From positions 1 through 64,000 of the IMG/VR virus record IMGVR_UViG_3300050019_000176: DNA of 64,000 nt, one strand, 5' to 3'. The DNA comes from a virus. The position numbers and the translations under genes are program-made. The notes beneath the pieces are model-generated. The model saw nothing but the letters and a program-made list of their open reading frames with translations. It was not told the DNA's origin and ran no database searches. This document shows positions 36,596 through 45,344 of the stretch, piece after piece (the first letter of the stretch is position 1; each line of letters opens with the position of its first letter).

Positions 36596-38458
36596 ATGTA
36601 TGCGCTGCCCCGTGGTTCCATTTACCGCGAAGATGGAGAGACCCAGTTTGACACAGGGTCTGGGTCATCTGGCTACATTCGGGCACTGGGAACGTGGCAG
36701 CAGGGTGCGGCTGAGGAAGCTACCCGCACCGCCCGACTGAACGTCGAACTCGATCACATCGCCCGCTACATCAGTTTCATTCAGGGGAACCATTGGGATC
36801 CGCGCCGACCGCGGTACAAGTCCAGATTCGTGGACAATCGCGTGGGGAAGACCCGCTTCGATGTGCTGTCTCTGCTGACCAACCCCCGCCCCGTATTCGA
36901 TGTTGGCACGAAGGTGGCAGAGTATCAGGACACCGCCGATGCCATCGAAGGGGTCATCCGCCACGAATGGCTCCACAACGATATGGACCTGAGCCTTGTG
37001 ACGGCCACCGACATCTGCATGGCCTACGGAACGTCGTTCTGGAAGCAAGGTGCTTGCAAGCCCGGGATGATGAGGGTTTCGCCGTGTGGGCCGGATCAGG
37101 TTATGCCGATCCAACCGGGAATGCACATCCAGGAATCCTCGGCTGTCTTGTACAAGACATACAAGCCGGTCCACTGGGCGCGGTCGCGGTTCCCCTTCCG
37201 GGCGGAGGACATTGAGCGAGAGGCGGCAGCGATCGACATCCGAACGGCCGCCGGCACGTCGACGTATGCGCGTCCAGGCCATATCGAGGAGTACGTCTGG
37301 CAGGGATTATCTCCGCAAATGCGGAGAATCGTCGGTGTGCGGCAGGAACCAACCGCCGCCGGCCAGGACTTCTTCAAGTCCTTGGAGATCAGGGAGTTCT
37401 ACGTCGATGACCCAGAAGTGAATGAGTCGAAGGAAACGGTGATCATGCGTGACCCGTACCTTTCGCTCGATGCCCACAACTGGTGGTACAGGGTCCGTCC
37501 CGGAGAGCGACTGTACCCACGGAAGCGGTTGCTGATCTTCGCTGGGCGCCGCGTCCTGTACGATGGCCCATCGCCGTTCATCCACGGGCTCTACCCCTTC
37601 TCGATGCTTCGGCTGAACCCGGTGTTCTATTCGTTCTGGGGTCTGTCGAAGTACCGTGATCTGATCCCATTGAACATGGCGATCAACGAGATCGTGGCCG
37701 GCGGACTGGACATGATCAAGCGGACACTGAATCCGCAGGCCATTACCAAGGAGAACGCCGTCAGCCAATCTGCGTGGCGCGAGTTCTTCAGCGATATGCC
37801 GGGTGCCAAGTTGCGCCTGCAGAACAACGCCAACCCCGCGACGGACTTCAAGTACCTGGATTCGCCGAAGATCTCGGCGGATGTCTTCACGATGTTGCAG
37901 GGTTGGTTGGATCCGGAGTACCAGAAGATGTCCGGCATGTTCGATGTGACCGGCCTGATGGGAAAGAACCAAGTCCCCGGCGGCGACACGGTCGAGCAGA
38001 TGCGCGATTCGCAGCAGACCGGTACCCAACTGGAGGGCCGCTACCTGGAAGCGTTCATCCGCGATGCCGGTGTCCAGGCCGTTCCGAACGTGGTCCAGTT
38101 CTACACCGCCAGCCGGACGATGCAGATCCTCGGTGCCGCTGGGCTGGTACTGGCGCACGCCGATTGCAAGCCGGGAGAATTCACGCCGGCGGGTGTCGAC
38201 CAAAGCCTATTCGCGAAGACGTTCGAGATGTCCATCGAACCGGGATCGCTGAGAAGTGGACACCATGATCGCGACAAACAGGTAGCAATTCAACTTGTAG
38301 CGATGGGCCTGATACCGATCAAAAAATTCTACCGGATCATGGAGTTCACGGACGCCGACCAAATGCTGGAAGAACTCAAAGAGCAATCGTCGGCCGGAAT
38401 TTCTCCCGGTGCTGGTCCCAGGATGACGCGGGGCCAGAAAAACGGCCAAGCGGCCTGA
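36596..38458 (+). CDS. Portal protein
   Basis: A 620-residue protein with portal features: long helical and mixed core, RYISFIQGNHWDPRRPRYKS and VGKTRFDVLSLLTNPRPVFD near the N-terminus, a central wing (FFKSLEIREFYVDDPEVNES) and the helical LNMAINEIVAGGLDMIKRTL segment, followed by the GDTVEQMRDSQQTGTQLEGR clip-like stretch. It follows terL and precedes scaffold and capsid genes, as portals do. Forms the dodecameric DNA gate at one vertex. The palindrome at 37143-37160 is read in frame near residue 183 as AVLYKTYK. Confidence 0.85.
   Translation: MYALPRGSIYREDGETQFDTGSGSSGYIRALGTWQQGAAEEATRTARLNVELDHIARYISFIQGNHWDPRRPRYKSRFVDNRVGKTRFDVLSLLTNPRPVFDVGTKVAEYQDTADAIEGVIRHEWLHNDMDLSLVTATDICMAYGTSFWKQGACKPGMMRVSPCGPDQVMPIQPGMHIQESSAVLYKTYKPVHWARSRFPFRAEDIEREAAAIDIRTAAGTSTYARPGHIEEYVWQGLSPQMRRIVGVRQEPTAAGQDFFKSLEIREFYVDDPEVNESKETVIMRDPYLSLDAHNWWYRVRPGERLYPRKRLLIFAGRRVLYDGPSPFIHGLYPFSMLRLNPVFYSFWGLSKYRDLIPLNMAINEIVAGGLDMIKRTLNPQAITKENAVSQSAWREFFSDMPGAKLRLQNNANPATDFKYLDSPKISADVFTMLQGWLDPEYQKMSGMFDVTGLMGKNQVPGGDTVEQMRDSQQTGTQLEGRYLEAFIRDAGVQAVPNVVQFYTASRTMQILGAAGLVLAHADCKPGEFTPAGVDQSLFAKTFEMSIEPGSLRSGHHDRDKQVAIQLVAMGLIPIKKFYRIMEFTDADQMLEELKEQSSAGISPGAGPRMTRGQKNGQAA
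37143..37160 (+). repeat. Dispersed palindrome, copy h
   Basis: CTGTCTTGTACAAGACAT, with the 16-bp core TGTCTTGTACAAGACA perfect. Inside the portal gene; no TGGACA box follows. Confidence 0.8.
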
Positions 38459-38509
38459 AAGAACATCCTCGGCAAGAAATTTGTGGACGCCAATTTCTCC
38501 ACAGGCGAA

Positions 38510-38522
38510 AATAGGGTTGTGG
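38510..38522 (+). promoter_or_regulatory. Possible late promoter motif AATAGGGTTGTGG
   Basis: Second copy of the 13-bp sequence at 20872. An inverted repeat TGTGGA/TCCACA (38482-38503) lies just upstream. In the 105-bp gap before the gene at 38564. Confidence 0.35.
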
Positions 38523-38563
38523 AAGGTAACAGAAACAAGTAGTTGCGCCGATACTGAGCGCGG

Positions 38564-38842
38564 ATGGTACAAACTATGAAAAATCAGCAATCCTTTGGCG
38601 AGAAGGCACCCTTGAAGAAAGGCCCGAACTCAATGGAGCGTGAAGGGTTCACGGGCGGCCACACCCAGAGTTTCGCGACCAAGGCGCCGCTGGTGAAGAA
38701 TGCGCCGAAGGCCGACACCTACACCGGGTGCCCCGACGGCACGCGCCAGTCCTTCGGCGAGAAGGCTAAGTTGGATCGGACCCCGCGCCGGGAGTGGGAC
38801 AGTTTCTCGACGCCGGCCTCGACGGACCGGTCGACGAAGTAA
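38564..38842 (+). CDS. Small basic protein with three internal repeats
   Basis: A 92-residue protein with the repeat SFGEKAPLKKGPN, SFATKAPLVKNAP, SFGEKAKLDRTPR, each separated by a Gly-rich turn. Basic and probably disordered; possibly a DNA-binding or head-associated peptide. ATG 38576 is an alternative start. Between portal and scaffold-like genes. Confidence 0.6.
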   Translation: MVQTMKNQQSFGEKAPLKKGPNSMEREGFTGGHTQSFATKAPLVKNAPKADTYTGCPDGTRQSFGEKAKLDRTPRREWDSFSTPASTDRSTK

Positions 38843-38858
38843 CCCCGGCTTGCCGGGA

Positions 38859-38883
38859 ATGTCTTGGGCAAGACATCTGGACA
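38859..38883 (+). repeat. Dispersed palindrome with TGGACA box, copy i
   Basis: ATGTCTTGGGCAAGACAT (38859-38876) then cTGGACA. Intergenic, 26 bp before the ATG at 38909. Confidence 0.85.
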
Positions 38884-38908
38884 TCGACCCAAGACTTGAG
38901 GTGCGTCT

Positions 38909-39313
38909 ATGGCTCCTTCGGGAAGCTCGGGAAGGGATTATTCGATGCCGCCGCTGCCGCCGGATGTGACGGCGCAGCAGCAACCGCCGATCGCCCGCTA
39001 TGCGCAGGCGCAGCAGACCGGTAACTCCGGCCCGGCGAGCACTCCGGACCCGTCGCACGGCGATGGGGCGAACATGGGATTCGTCAATGACTGCATGGGG
39101 CAAATCGCCCAGTTATTGACCAAGGTCGTGAAGGTAGTCGAAGTGGCACGGCCTGAACTGATGCCGATCTTGCAGCGAATGGCGCAGATGGGCAGCATGT
39201 TGACAAACGAAATTCAGTCGTCGAAGTCTCCGCAAGGAACGGGTTCCTCGCTGGCTCCCCCACAGGCGCAAATGGCCCCAGGGGAAGGCGCGGGTTCGGT
39301 CGGGATGTCGTAA
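38909..39313 (+). CDS. Hypothetical virion-region protein, 134 residues
   Basis: GAGGTG lies eight bases before ATG 38909. Disordered Pro/Gln-rich N-terminus (residues 1-55), a helical middle (CMGQIAQLLTKVVKVVEVAR and LMPILQRMAQMGSMLTNEIQ) and a Gly/Ala/Pro tail. The compact helical pair could oligomerise. Between portal and scaffold genes; function unknown. Confidence 0.6.
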   Translation: MAPSGSSGRDYSMPPLPPDVTAQQQPPIARYAQAQQTGNSGPASTPDPSHGDGANMGFVNDCMGQIAQLLTKVVKVVEVARPELMPILQRMAQMGSMLTNEIQSSKSPQGTGSSLAPPQAQMAPGEGAGSVGMS

Positions 39314-39356
39314 CTGTCCCAGATCCCCGAACTGGCTGCGTGTAGGCTAAGTCTCT

Positions 39357-40244
39357 ATGGCAAAAAACAATAACGCTTTTGACAATCTGCTGGCGTCGGC
39401 TTCCTGGGGAACCCCGGAGAGTCGGCAGGCATTCGAGGAACTGGCCACCAAGGAGCCATTTCTCAAAGAAGCGGTCATGTTGCGGTCGGACTACTCCAGG
39501 AATCTGGACGAACTCAAGCCCAAACTGGCGAAAGCCGAGGCGTGGGACACGTGGGAATCCGATAACTGGGATTTCGAACACAACATGACGAAAGCTGAGT
39601 ACGTGCTGACACAGCGGAATCTGGACATCCAGACCAGCCTGGAGACGGCCGCACTGGGAAAAGGGGGCGAAGTGACATTCGACGATTTGAACAAGCACCT
39701 GGATGCAAAGATCAAGGCGCTGGGGATCGACCCGGCGAAACTCGTGAAGCAGGAAGATTTCGACAAGGCAGTCGGCAGCAAGGTTGAGGAAGCGCGGAAC
39801 TACAACAACTACACCGCGAATCTGGCCACCCGGGCGACGTACTGCATGCTGAAGCACAAAGAAGAATTCGGCGAGATTCTGGATCCGAACGATCTGTTCA
39901 AGTTCGCGCAGGAGAAGGGCATCAGCGACATCGATGACGCCCACGCCAAGATGGTCGCGGACAAACGGCAGGCGAGGATCGACGCCAAGATCGCCGACGA
40001 GAAGAAGGCCGAACGTGAAGCCGGCCGGAAGGAAGGGCTCCAGGAGCGCGCGATGGGTGAATCGAACATGCCCACCGCCGACGGCTCCCCAGACATGGGG
40101 CACTTCCAGAAACGGCTGCTTTCCATCGGCGAGAAGAAAGACGGCGCCGGCGTGGTCGACGAAAGCGTTGGCCTCGGCCAGGGTGTCGCACAGCATGCTG
40201 CTCGGGTGTACGAGCAGAGGGCTATCGAGCAACGTAGCGCCTGA
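39357..40244 (+). CDS. Putative capsid scaffolding protein
   Basis: A 295-residue protein immediately before the capsid gene. Highly helical and charged (NLDELKPKLAKAEAWDTWES, EVTFDDLNKHLDAKIKALGI) with a coiled-coil, Lys/Glu-rich region near 215-240 (EKKAEREAGRKEGLQERAMG) and a basic-acidic tail, the usual layout of phage scaffolds. It would template prohead assembly and leave before packaging. Assignment rests on position and composition. Confidence 0.65.
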   Translation: MAKNNNAFDNLLASASWGTPESRQAFEELATKEPFLKEAVMLRSDYSRNLDELKPKLAKAEAWDTWESDNWDFEHNMTKAEYVLTQRNLDIQTSLETAALGKGGEVTFDDLNKHLDAKIKALGIDPAKLVKQEDFDKAVGSKVEEARNYNNYTANLATRATYCMLKHKEEFGEILDPNDLFKFAQEKGISDIDDAHAKMVADKRQARIDAKIADEKKAEREAGRKEGLQERAMGESNMPTADGSPDMGHFQKRLLSIGEKKDGAGVVDESVGLGQGVAQHAARVYEQRAIEQRSA

Positions 40245-40317
40245 ACTCCCGGCGTGGCGCGTTGACTTCGGTGGCGAACATAGGGGTAGTTTTAACTGAG
40301 CCTTGTGAGGGGTATCC

Positions 40318-42149
40318 ATGGCACTCTCTATCACCGAAGTCAATGCGTTCACCCAACAGGAGTTGGTTCCGCGAACCACTGACGTAATCTTCAAGCAGTC
40401 GCCGCTGTTCGTGCGTTTGATGAATCGCCGGGCGATCAAGATCGACGGCGGCACGCAGATAAACTAAGAGGTAGCCTGTGTCTGCGTTAAATCTGGCTAT
40501 ATCGGTGGAACTCCTTGAACAACCGGGCTACAACGGGCACGGCAAGGACAATACCGAGGTAAGACTGGGCTGAAATGAAAGAAATCAACCAACTCACGGA
40601 ACCGCAGGTAGCGTACCTGGCAGGCTTGATCGACGGCGAAGGCACGATCTGCATGTCCAAGTGTAACCACGCAACCGGCGACCGTAAGGTTCGGTATCGG
40701 GTGAGGCTTACGGTCGTGGCGACCACCTCGCTGGAAATGCTGGACTGGTTGGTCTCTGAAATTGGCGCTATACCCACCAAGGTCGGCACCCCAAAGTCTC
40801 CCAAGCATAGGCAGGGATGGAGGGTTTCTCTAGCCGAGAAGCAGGCGGAACAGCTTCTTGAGCGGGCGATGCCGTACCTGGTGATCAAAAAGCGCCAAGC
40901 AGGTCTCTACTTGCGATACCGGAGTCTCCAGAAAGCGTGTGGCAATCCAGCGCTCCGGTTGTCCAAGGAAAAGATGAAGGCAATGCGAGTGATCCGAGAC
41001 TGCTTCTTGCAGGAATTCCGGAAACTGAATGCCAAAGGCCCAGAAACCGTATCGACTAATACGCCAGACATGATTTCCGAGTTTGAAATCATGAAGATAG
41101 AGTCAGGACTGCATGGTAACATGCAGAGGGTAAACGGTGACGTTGCCCCGCCTACGGTACTGCAGTAACCCGTAGGTCATCAAGTAACAGAGCGTCAACG
41201 CCCGATCCAATACGCGAAACTAAACGGCGGGTTCTTCCAGCGCGGCGATTCCTTCAATACCGCCTTCGTGCAGACCGACACGGCCTTCCTTGTCAACTGG
41301 AAGCACGCGTACGTCAACATCACGCTTTACGGCACCGATGACGTGCTGAACCGCGGGCGCAACGCCGCGTTCTCCCAGGTGGAGTCGAAGTTCTCCAACG
41401 CGTCGATGCGTATTGCCGAGATCATCGCCAAGTCCATGTACATGGACGGCCAGGCGACCGTCGGCGCCACCGGCACCACCGGCAGCGATCCGTACTTCAC
41501 GCCGGCCACGTCCCTGGACGGACTGGCGGCCTGGATCGACGATGGCAACAGCAATTCCACCACGTACTCCGCCGCGACGACTCTGTTGAAGTCGTATCTG
41601 GCGGTGGGCGGCATCACCCGCAGCGACCTGTTTGCGACGGCCCCGACCTTCACCGGTGCGGTCACCCCGAACTCCGCAGTCGCCGGTGCCAATGCCTACA
41701 CTCTGCGCAGTTTCAATTCGTTCACGCTGTTGGACGTGCAGAACGCCTTCGGCGCCGCGTGGTACGGCAACGAGTACCCCGACCTGATCGTCTGCAACAT
41801 GAACGCGTTCAATAAGTTCTGGAATGCCGTCCAGTCCCTGCAACGCTACAACGACGAGCAGGCGGACGTGGCCAAGGTCGGCTTCCGGACCTTCCGGTTC
41901 AACGGCCTAACCGAAGTGACGGTGGACAAGTACATCCCCGACGATGGCACCAACGGCATGCTGTTCGGCCTGAACACCAACTACGTGGAACTGTACACCA
42001 CCAGCAATCCGCGGTTCCAGTTCGGGTTCACCGGCTTCAAGGACGACCAGAAGACCATCGACCTCGCGGGACAGTTCCTGTGGGCCGGAAATTTGGTCTG
42101 CGCCAACCCAAGGACCTCGTTCAAGATGGTGGGAACTGCTTTGCTGTAA
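40318..42149 (+). CDS. Major capsid protein, interrupted by a group I intron
   Basis: Exons 40318-40460 and 41201-42149 join in frame to 363 residues. Exon 1 encodes MALSITEVNAFTQQELVPRT and on to KIDGGTQ; it then meets a stop 11 codon positions later if unspliced. Exon 2 continues ..PIQYAKLNGGFFQRGDSFNT, giving the GGTQI-P-IQYAKLNGG segment typical of HK97-like capsid N-domains. The rest is beta-rich with a Gly/Thr-rich middle and ends FKMVGTALL. AGGGG lies seven bases before ATG. Exact splice sites are inferred from the reading frame and the U/G rule of group I introns. Confidence 0.8.
40461..41200 (+). mobile_element. Group I intron in the capsid gene
   Basis: Follows a U at the exon end (CAGAT) and ends in G. 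Core elements readable by eye: CGGTGGAAC (40502-40510) pairing region with GACAATACCGAGG near 40547 (P4/P-Q), ATCGACTA near 41054 (R), a perfect 9-bp hairpin CATGATTTC/GAAATCATG (P8), and AAGATAGAGTC near 41094 (S, forming P7 with GACT). The R and S parts lie inside the 3' end of the endonuclease gene. Confidence 0.75.
40575..41168 (+). CDS. LAGLIDADG homing endonuclease within the intron
   Basis: A 197-residue protein with one clear motif, YLAGLIDGEGTICM at residues 14-27, and a possible degenerate second half, so it may act as a dimer or a degenerate monomer. Such enzymes cut the intronless allele to copy the intron. LAGLIDADG types are less usual in phage introns than HNH or GIY-YIG. Its last third shares DNA with the intron core. 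Own ATG 40575 follows GGGCTGAA. Confidence 0.85.
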   Translation: MKEINQLTEPQVAYLAGLIDGEGTICMSKCNHATGDRKVRYRVRLTVVATTSLEMLDWLVSEIGAIPTKVGTPKSPKHRQGWRVSLAEKQAEQLLERAMPYLVIKKRQAGLYLRYRSLQKACGNPALRLSKEKMKAMRVIRDCFLQEFRKLNAKGPETVSTNTPDMISEFEIMKIESGLHGNMQRVNGDVAPPTVLQ

Positions 42150-42160
42150 ACGACTTAGCG

Positions 42161-42190
42161 ATGTGGGCTGCACTCAAATGTAGCCCACAT
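42161..42190. other. 12-bp hairpin after the capsid gene
   Basis: ATGTGGGCTGCA and TGTAGCCCACAT pair (one wobble) around CTCAAA. It starts 11 bases after the capsid stop. No U-tract follows, so it may stabilise or process the mRNA end rather than terminate. Confidence 0.55.
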
Positions 42191-42207
42191 AAACTGAGGA
42201 ATTTGCC

Positions 42208-42825
42208 ATGAATAGGCTCAACATCTTCGAAGACGTCACCTCGCTTGCAGCGTCCACCACGCTAGGCTACGGTCCGGGGCAAACCATCCCGGCCAGCCTG
42301 ATGCTGGTCACTGCTGCCGCTACGATTACCCTGCCGCCGATCCTGACCTCGACGCAGACGGTACTTCCCGGTCTCGTGACCGAGGGCGCTGGCTCTATCG
42401 AGATCACAATCCGCAGCGCAGTGGCTGGCACTGTGGCGCTGGCCGCCGCGTCCGGCGACACGCTGAACGATGCCTACAACCTGTCCGAGGTTGGCGCCCT
42501 GGTCACGCTTCGGTCCAATCCTTCGGATCGGAAGTGGTATCGGGTAAGGTCCGGCCTGACCAAAGGCTACCGGACGGTGGCAACCGGCGGAACCCTGTCG
42601 GCCAATGACCGAATCGTCACCATCATCGGCGCCGGAACGACGGTTGTGCCAGCGCCATCCGCTGTCGAAGTTGGCATGCCGCTGACCATCCTGAATGTCA
42701 CAGCAAGCCAAACTATCAATCCTTCGGTGAGTGAGACCTTCGATGGATTGGCTCACGTTACGCTCGCCGGGTATGGCAAGGTAACGCTGGTCACCGATGG
42801 CACCAACTGGATTTCCATCGCCTAA
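42208..42825 (+). CDS. Capsid-associated protein, copy 1 of a tandem pair
   Basis: A 205-residue protein, MNRLNIFEDVTSLAASTTLG onward. Thr/Gly/Ser-rich, beta-prone domains (AATITLPPILTSTQTVLPGL, GYRTVATGGTLSANDRIVTI) and an end DGTNWISIA. About 70% identical by eye to the next gene. Such twin proteins right after the capsid gene are usually decoration, head-fibre or vertex proteins. GAGGAAT precedes ATG 42208. Confidence 0.7.
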   Translation: MNRLNIFEDVTSLAASTTLGYGPGQTIPASLMLVTAAATITLPPILTSTQTVLPGLVTEGAGSIEITIRSAVAGTVALAAASGDTLNDAYNLSEVGALVTLRSNPSDRKWYRVRSGLTKGYRTVATGGTLSANDRIVTIIGAGTTVVPAPSAVEVGMPLTILNVTASQTINPSVSETFDGLAHVTLAGYGKVTLVTDGTNWISIA

Positions 42826-42839
42826 GAGAGGAAAATATC

Positions 42840-43457
42840 ATGAACAGGCTCAACATCTTCGACGACGTCACCTCGCTTGCGGCGAGCACCACGCTGGGTT
42901 ATGGACCGGGGCAGACGATCCCCGCCAGCCTCATGTTGGTCACCGCCGCCGCTACCATCACCCTCCCACCCATTCTGACCTCGACCCAGACGGTGCTCCC
43001 CGGCCTTGTGACCGAGGGTTGCGGATCGATCGAGTTCACGATTCGCAGTGCCGTCGCCGGCACTGTCGTCCTGGCCGCTGCATCCGGCGACACGCTGAAC
43101 GACAGTTACAATCTGTCACAGGTCGGCTCCCAGGTTACCCTAAAGGCCAACCCGGCAGACCGGAAGTGGTACCGAACCAATGCCGGCGGAACCAAGGGAT
43201 ACCGAACGGTCGGCACCGGCGGAACTCTGACGGCTAACGACCAGGTCGTCAGCATCCAGGCCGCGGGCACGACCACGATGCCGGCGCCGGCTACGCTACA
43301 GATCGGCCAACCGCTGACCATTTACAATGTGGCGGCCAGCCAAACCCTGGCACCGGCGTCCGGCGAGAACTTCAACGGCGCAGCCAATATCACGCTCGGT
43401 GCGTTGGGCAAGGTGACGCTGATCACCGATGGCACCAACTGGCTGTCCATCGCGTAA
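42840..43457 (+). CDS. Capsid-associated protein, copy 2 of a tandem pair
   Basis: Same length (205) and layout as the previous gene, with the conserved start MNRLNIFDDVTSLAASTTLG and end DGTNWLSIA. Most differences lie in the second half. AGAGAGGAAAA precedes the ATG. Tandem duplication with divergence allows two surface specificities; this is inference. Confidence 0.7.
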   Translation: MNRLNIFDDVTSLAASTTLGYGPGQTIPASLMLVTAAATITLPPILTSTQTVLPGLVTEGCGSIEFTIRSAVAGTVVLAAASGDTLNDSYNLSQVGSQVTLKANPADRKWYRTNAGGTKGYRTVGTGGTLTANDQVVSIQAAGTTTMPAPATLQIGQPLTIYNVAASQTLAPASGENFNGAANITLGALGKVTLITDGTNWLSIA

Positions 43458-43476
43458 CCCGAACATTCGGGAAAGC

Positions 43477-43519
43477 GGCGCTGGTCGTTGCGGGTTACAA
43501 GCCCGCCGCGGCCAGCGCC
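43477..43519. other. Strong structured intergenic hairpin
   Basis: GGCGCTGG pairs with CCAGCGCC, enclosing GCGGG/CCCGC. A short CCCGA/TCGGG hairpin lies just before. Directly upstream of palindrome copy j and without a U-tract. Confidence 0.5.
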
Positions 43520-43520
43520 G

Positions 43521-43552
43521 ATGTCTTGCACAAGACATTGGACATTTGGACA
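43521..43552 (+). repeat. Dispersed palindrome with two TGGACA boxes, copy j (best match)
   Basis: ATGTCTTGCACAAGACAT followed directly by TGGACATTTGGACA. Intergenic, 22 bp before the GTG at 43575. Taken as the consensus form. Confidence 0.9.
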
Positions 43553-43574
43553 AAATAAGTGAAACAGGTGAACC

Positions 43575-44735
43575 GTGCAGTACAACGATACGCTGCAAAG
43601 TATGATCGGCTACGTCCGGAATGTCAAACCTAACTGTCCGGCCCCACTTTGTCGGCAATTTTTGAACTCGCGTATACGCCAGATCATTGATGCCAAGCCT
43701 AATTGGGCCGGACTGATCAAGTACACCACAGTCAAAATCCCAGATGCTTTTGTCAGCGGTTCCATCAATCTAACGTCCGGTTCCCCAGTCGTGGCAGGCG
43801 TTGCAGCCACGTTCCCCACCGATGACGTAGTCAATAGTGTCATTGCTGCTGGCGTAACAAGCACCGGCCTGCAATGGGTGGCTCCGGCATCGATGGACGG
43901 CATCACCGCGGACACCATCCTCTACGTCGATGCAGGTGGGACGAATCCCGAAATCGTCCCGGTCACCGAAGTCAGGTCCACCACGTTTCGGGCAAACTTC
44001 CGTTCGCCGCACAATGCGAACGTCCCCATCACCTGCTCCAGCCTATCGGGCCGGCAATTGGTCACCGGTCTGACCTACCCCATTTTCACGGTTCTGGCCG
44101 TCAAGGACAGTTCCACGCTCATCCTCGATGCTAAATGGAGCGGGACGTCACTGGCCAACATGTCGTACAGTATCCTGGGGATCTACTACACCTTCGCCAC
44201 CGATATTAAGGAAATCCTCAGCATCGTGGACCCGATCCAACCGCTGGAGCTTTCGATCCACGTTCCACAGCGGTACATCGCTGTCCGCGACCCGCGGCGA
44301 CAGACTGTCGGCTCGGCGCCGGAACTCTTCCTGGACCGTTCACCGAACCTGTGCGGAAATATGCAGTACGAGATCTACCCGCCGCAGTCCGCAGCCCGGC
44401 AGTTGAATATGCTCTATTACCAGCAGTGGCCGGACCTGGAAGCGCCCGGGGATCGACCACCGACGTTCATCAATCCCGGCGTGATACTTGATGGAGCGAT
44501 GGCGGACGCGAAGCGGCACAAGGCGGAAGCGAACGACATCTACTACGATCTTGCGGCAGCACAGTACTACGAGCAGCGATTCATGATGGGTCTCGGCGAT
44601 GCGATGAACGCCGACAACACCAAGGCGCAACAGCAACTGGAATGGAACTACCGGCAGTTGTACGGGATGGGCGGATTCGCCAGTAGCGGATCGTTCGCAC
44701 AACAGCATGACGTTGGAGGTTACCTTGACTACTAA
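43575..44735 (+). CDS. Putative head-tail connector or structural protein, 386 residues
   Basis: GTG 43575 with CAGGTGA upstream. N-terminal helices (SMIGYVRNVKPNCPAPLCRQ, RIRQIIDAKPNWAGLI), a beta-rich middle, then an alpha/beta end with Gln/Tyr-rich helices (AAAQYYEQRFMMGLGDAMNA). The layout and position after capsid-associated genes fit an adaptor or neck protein. The stop overlaps the next start. Confidence 0.6.
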   Translation: MQYNDTLQSMIGYVRNVKPNCPAPLCRQFLNSRIRQIIDAKPNWAGLIKYTTVKIPDAFVSGSINLTSGSPVVAGVAATFPTDDVVNSVIAAGVTSTGLQWVAPASMDGITADTILYVDAGGTNPEIVPVTEVRSTTFRANFRSPHNANVPITCSSLSGRQLVTGLTYPIFTVLAVKDSSTLILDAKWSGTSLANMSYSILGIYYTFATDIKEILSIVDPIQPLELSIHVPQRYIAVRDPRRQTVGSAPELFLDRSPNLCGNMQYEIYPPQSAARQLNMLYYQQWPDLEAPGDRPPTFINPGVILDGAMADAKRHKAEANDIYYDLAAAQYYEQRFMMGLGDAMNADNTKAQQQLEWNYRQLYGMGGFASSGSFAQQHDVGGYLDY

Positions 44736-45048
44736 GGAACGCATAACCCAGGAGATGTTATCGCCGGACACGCAGTTGGGTGGCCAGATCCACACCCCGC
44801 TCTCCGGGGCGCTGTTGGAGCGTCCGGAGACGGAAGACTATGGAGGCGACGGCATGTTCTCGGCACCGTCGCAGGCGCAGGCGAAGCAATACAGCGATGA
44901 CTGTGCGAAGTACTATAGTGCCCGCCAGTCATGGAGCGACCACACACAGCCCGGTGGCAAGACATTCGACTTCTCGGATGACGGCAACGACCGGATGGCG
45001 GAGTGCACGGCGGCCGTTCCGTCGAGGGATGACGCGGAAGAGGTTTGA
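44707..45048 (+). CDS. Hypothetical protein, 113 residues
   Basis: Starts ATG 44707 within the end of the preceding gene (different frame, 29-bp overlap), MTLEVTLTTKERITQEMLSP onward. Acidic, probably partly disordered (DDGNDRMAECTAAVPSRDDA). No signal peptide or span. Unknown, between adaptor-type genes. Confidence 0.55.
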   Translation: MTLEVTLTTKERITQEMLSPDTQLGGQIHTPLSGALLERPETEDYGGDGMFSAPSQAQAKQYSDDCAKYYSARQSWSDHTQPGGKTFDFSDDGNDRMAECTAAVPSRDDAEEV

Positions 45049-45059
45049 TGGAGAGGTCT

Positions 45060-45338
45060 ATGAATAAAGATATGAGTGGTGATTCCTGGCTTGTTGTGGA
45101 ACTCGGCTTGGCGCTATTGGTCATCACGGTGTTCTCCTTCTTCTTCAGCCCGACCTACGCGAAATCAGTGGACCGAATCACCGACGTCCTGGCCATCGCG
45201 TTCACCTCCGTGATTAGTTACAAATTCGGTCGCACGATGCCACAACAAGCATCCGACCCGAAAGTAGGGCAGGCGTCAACGAGCGACGTCCATCAATCAT
45301 CCACGCAATTGCCACCAGAAGTAGTCCCTGGAAAATGA
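45060..45338 (+). CDS. Small two-span membrane protein
   Basis: A 92-residue protein with GGAG six bases before ATG 45060 (45048 possible). Spans near residues 10-32 (LVVELGLALLVITVFSFFFS) and 40-58 (ITDVLAIAFTSVISYKFG), then a hydrophilic tail. A holin or a tail-associated membrane protein would both fit; no endolysin gene is adjacent. Confidence 0.6.
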   Translation: MNKDMSGDSWLVVELGLALLVITVFSFFFSPTYAKSVDRITDVLAIAFTSVISYKFGRTMPQQASDPKVGQASTSDVHQSSTQLPPEVVPGK

Positions 45339-45344
45339 AACACC

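Noticed and set aside
44952-44965. GGCAAGACATTC and similar partial matches at about 768, 7636 and 61173 to the palindrome
   Set aside because: Only one half of the palindrome matches; expected by chance at this length.
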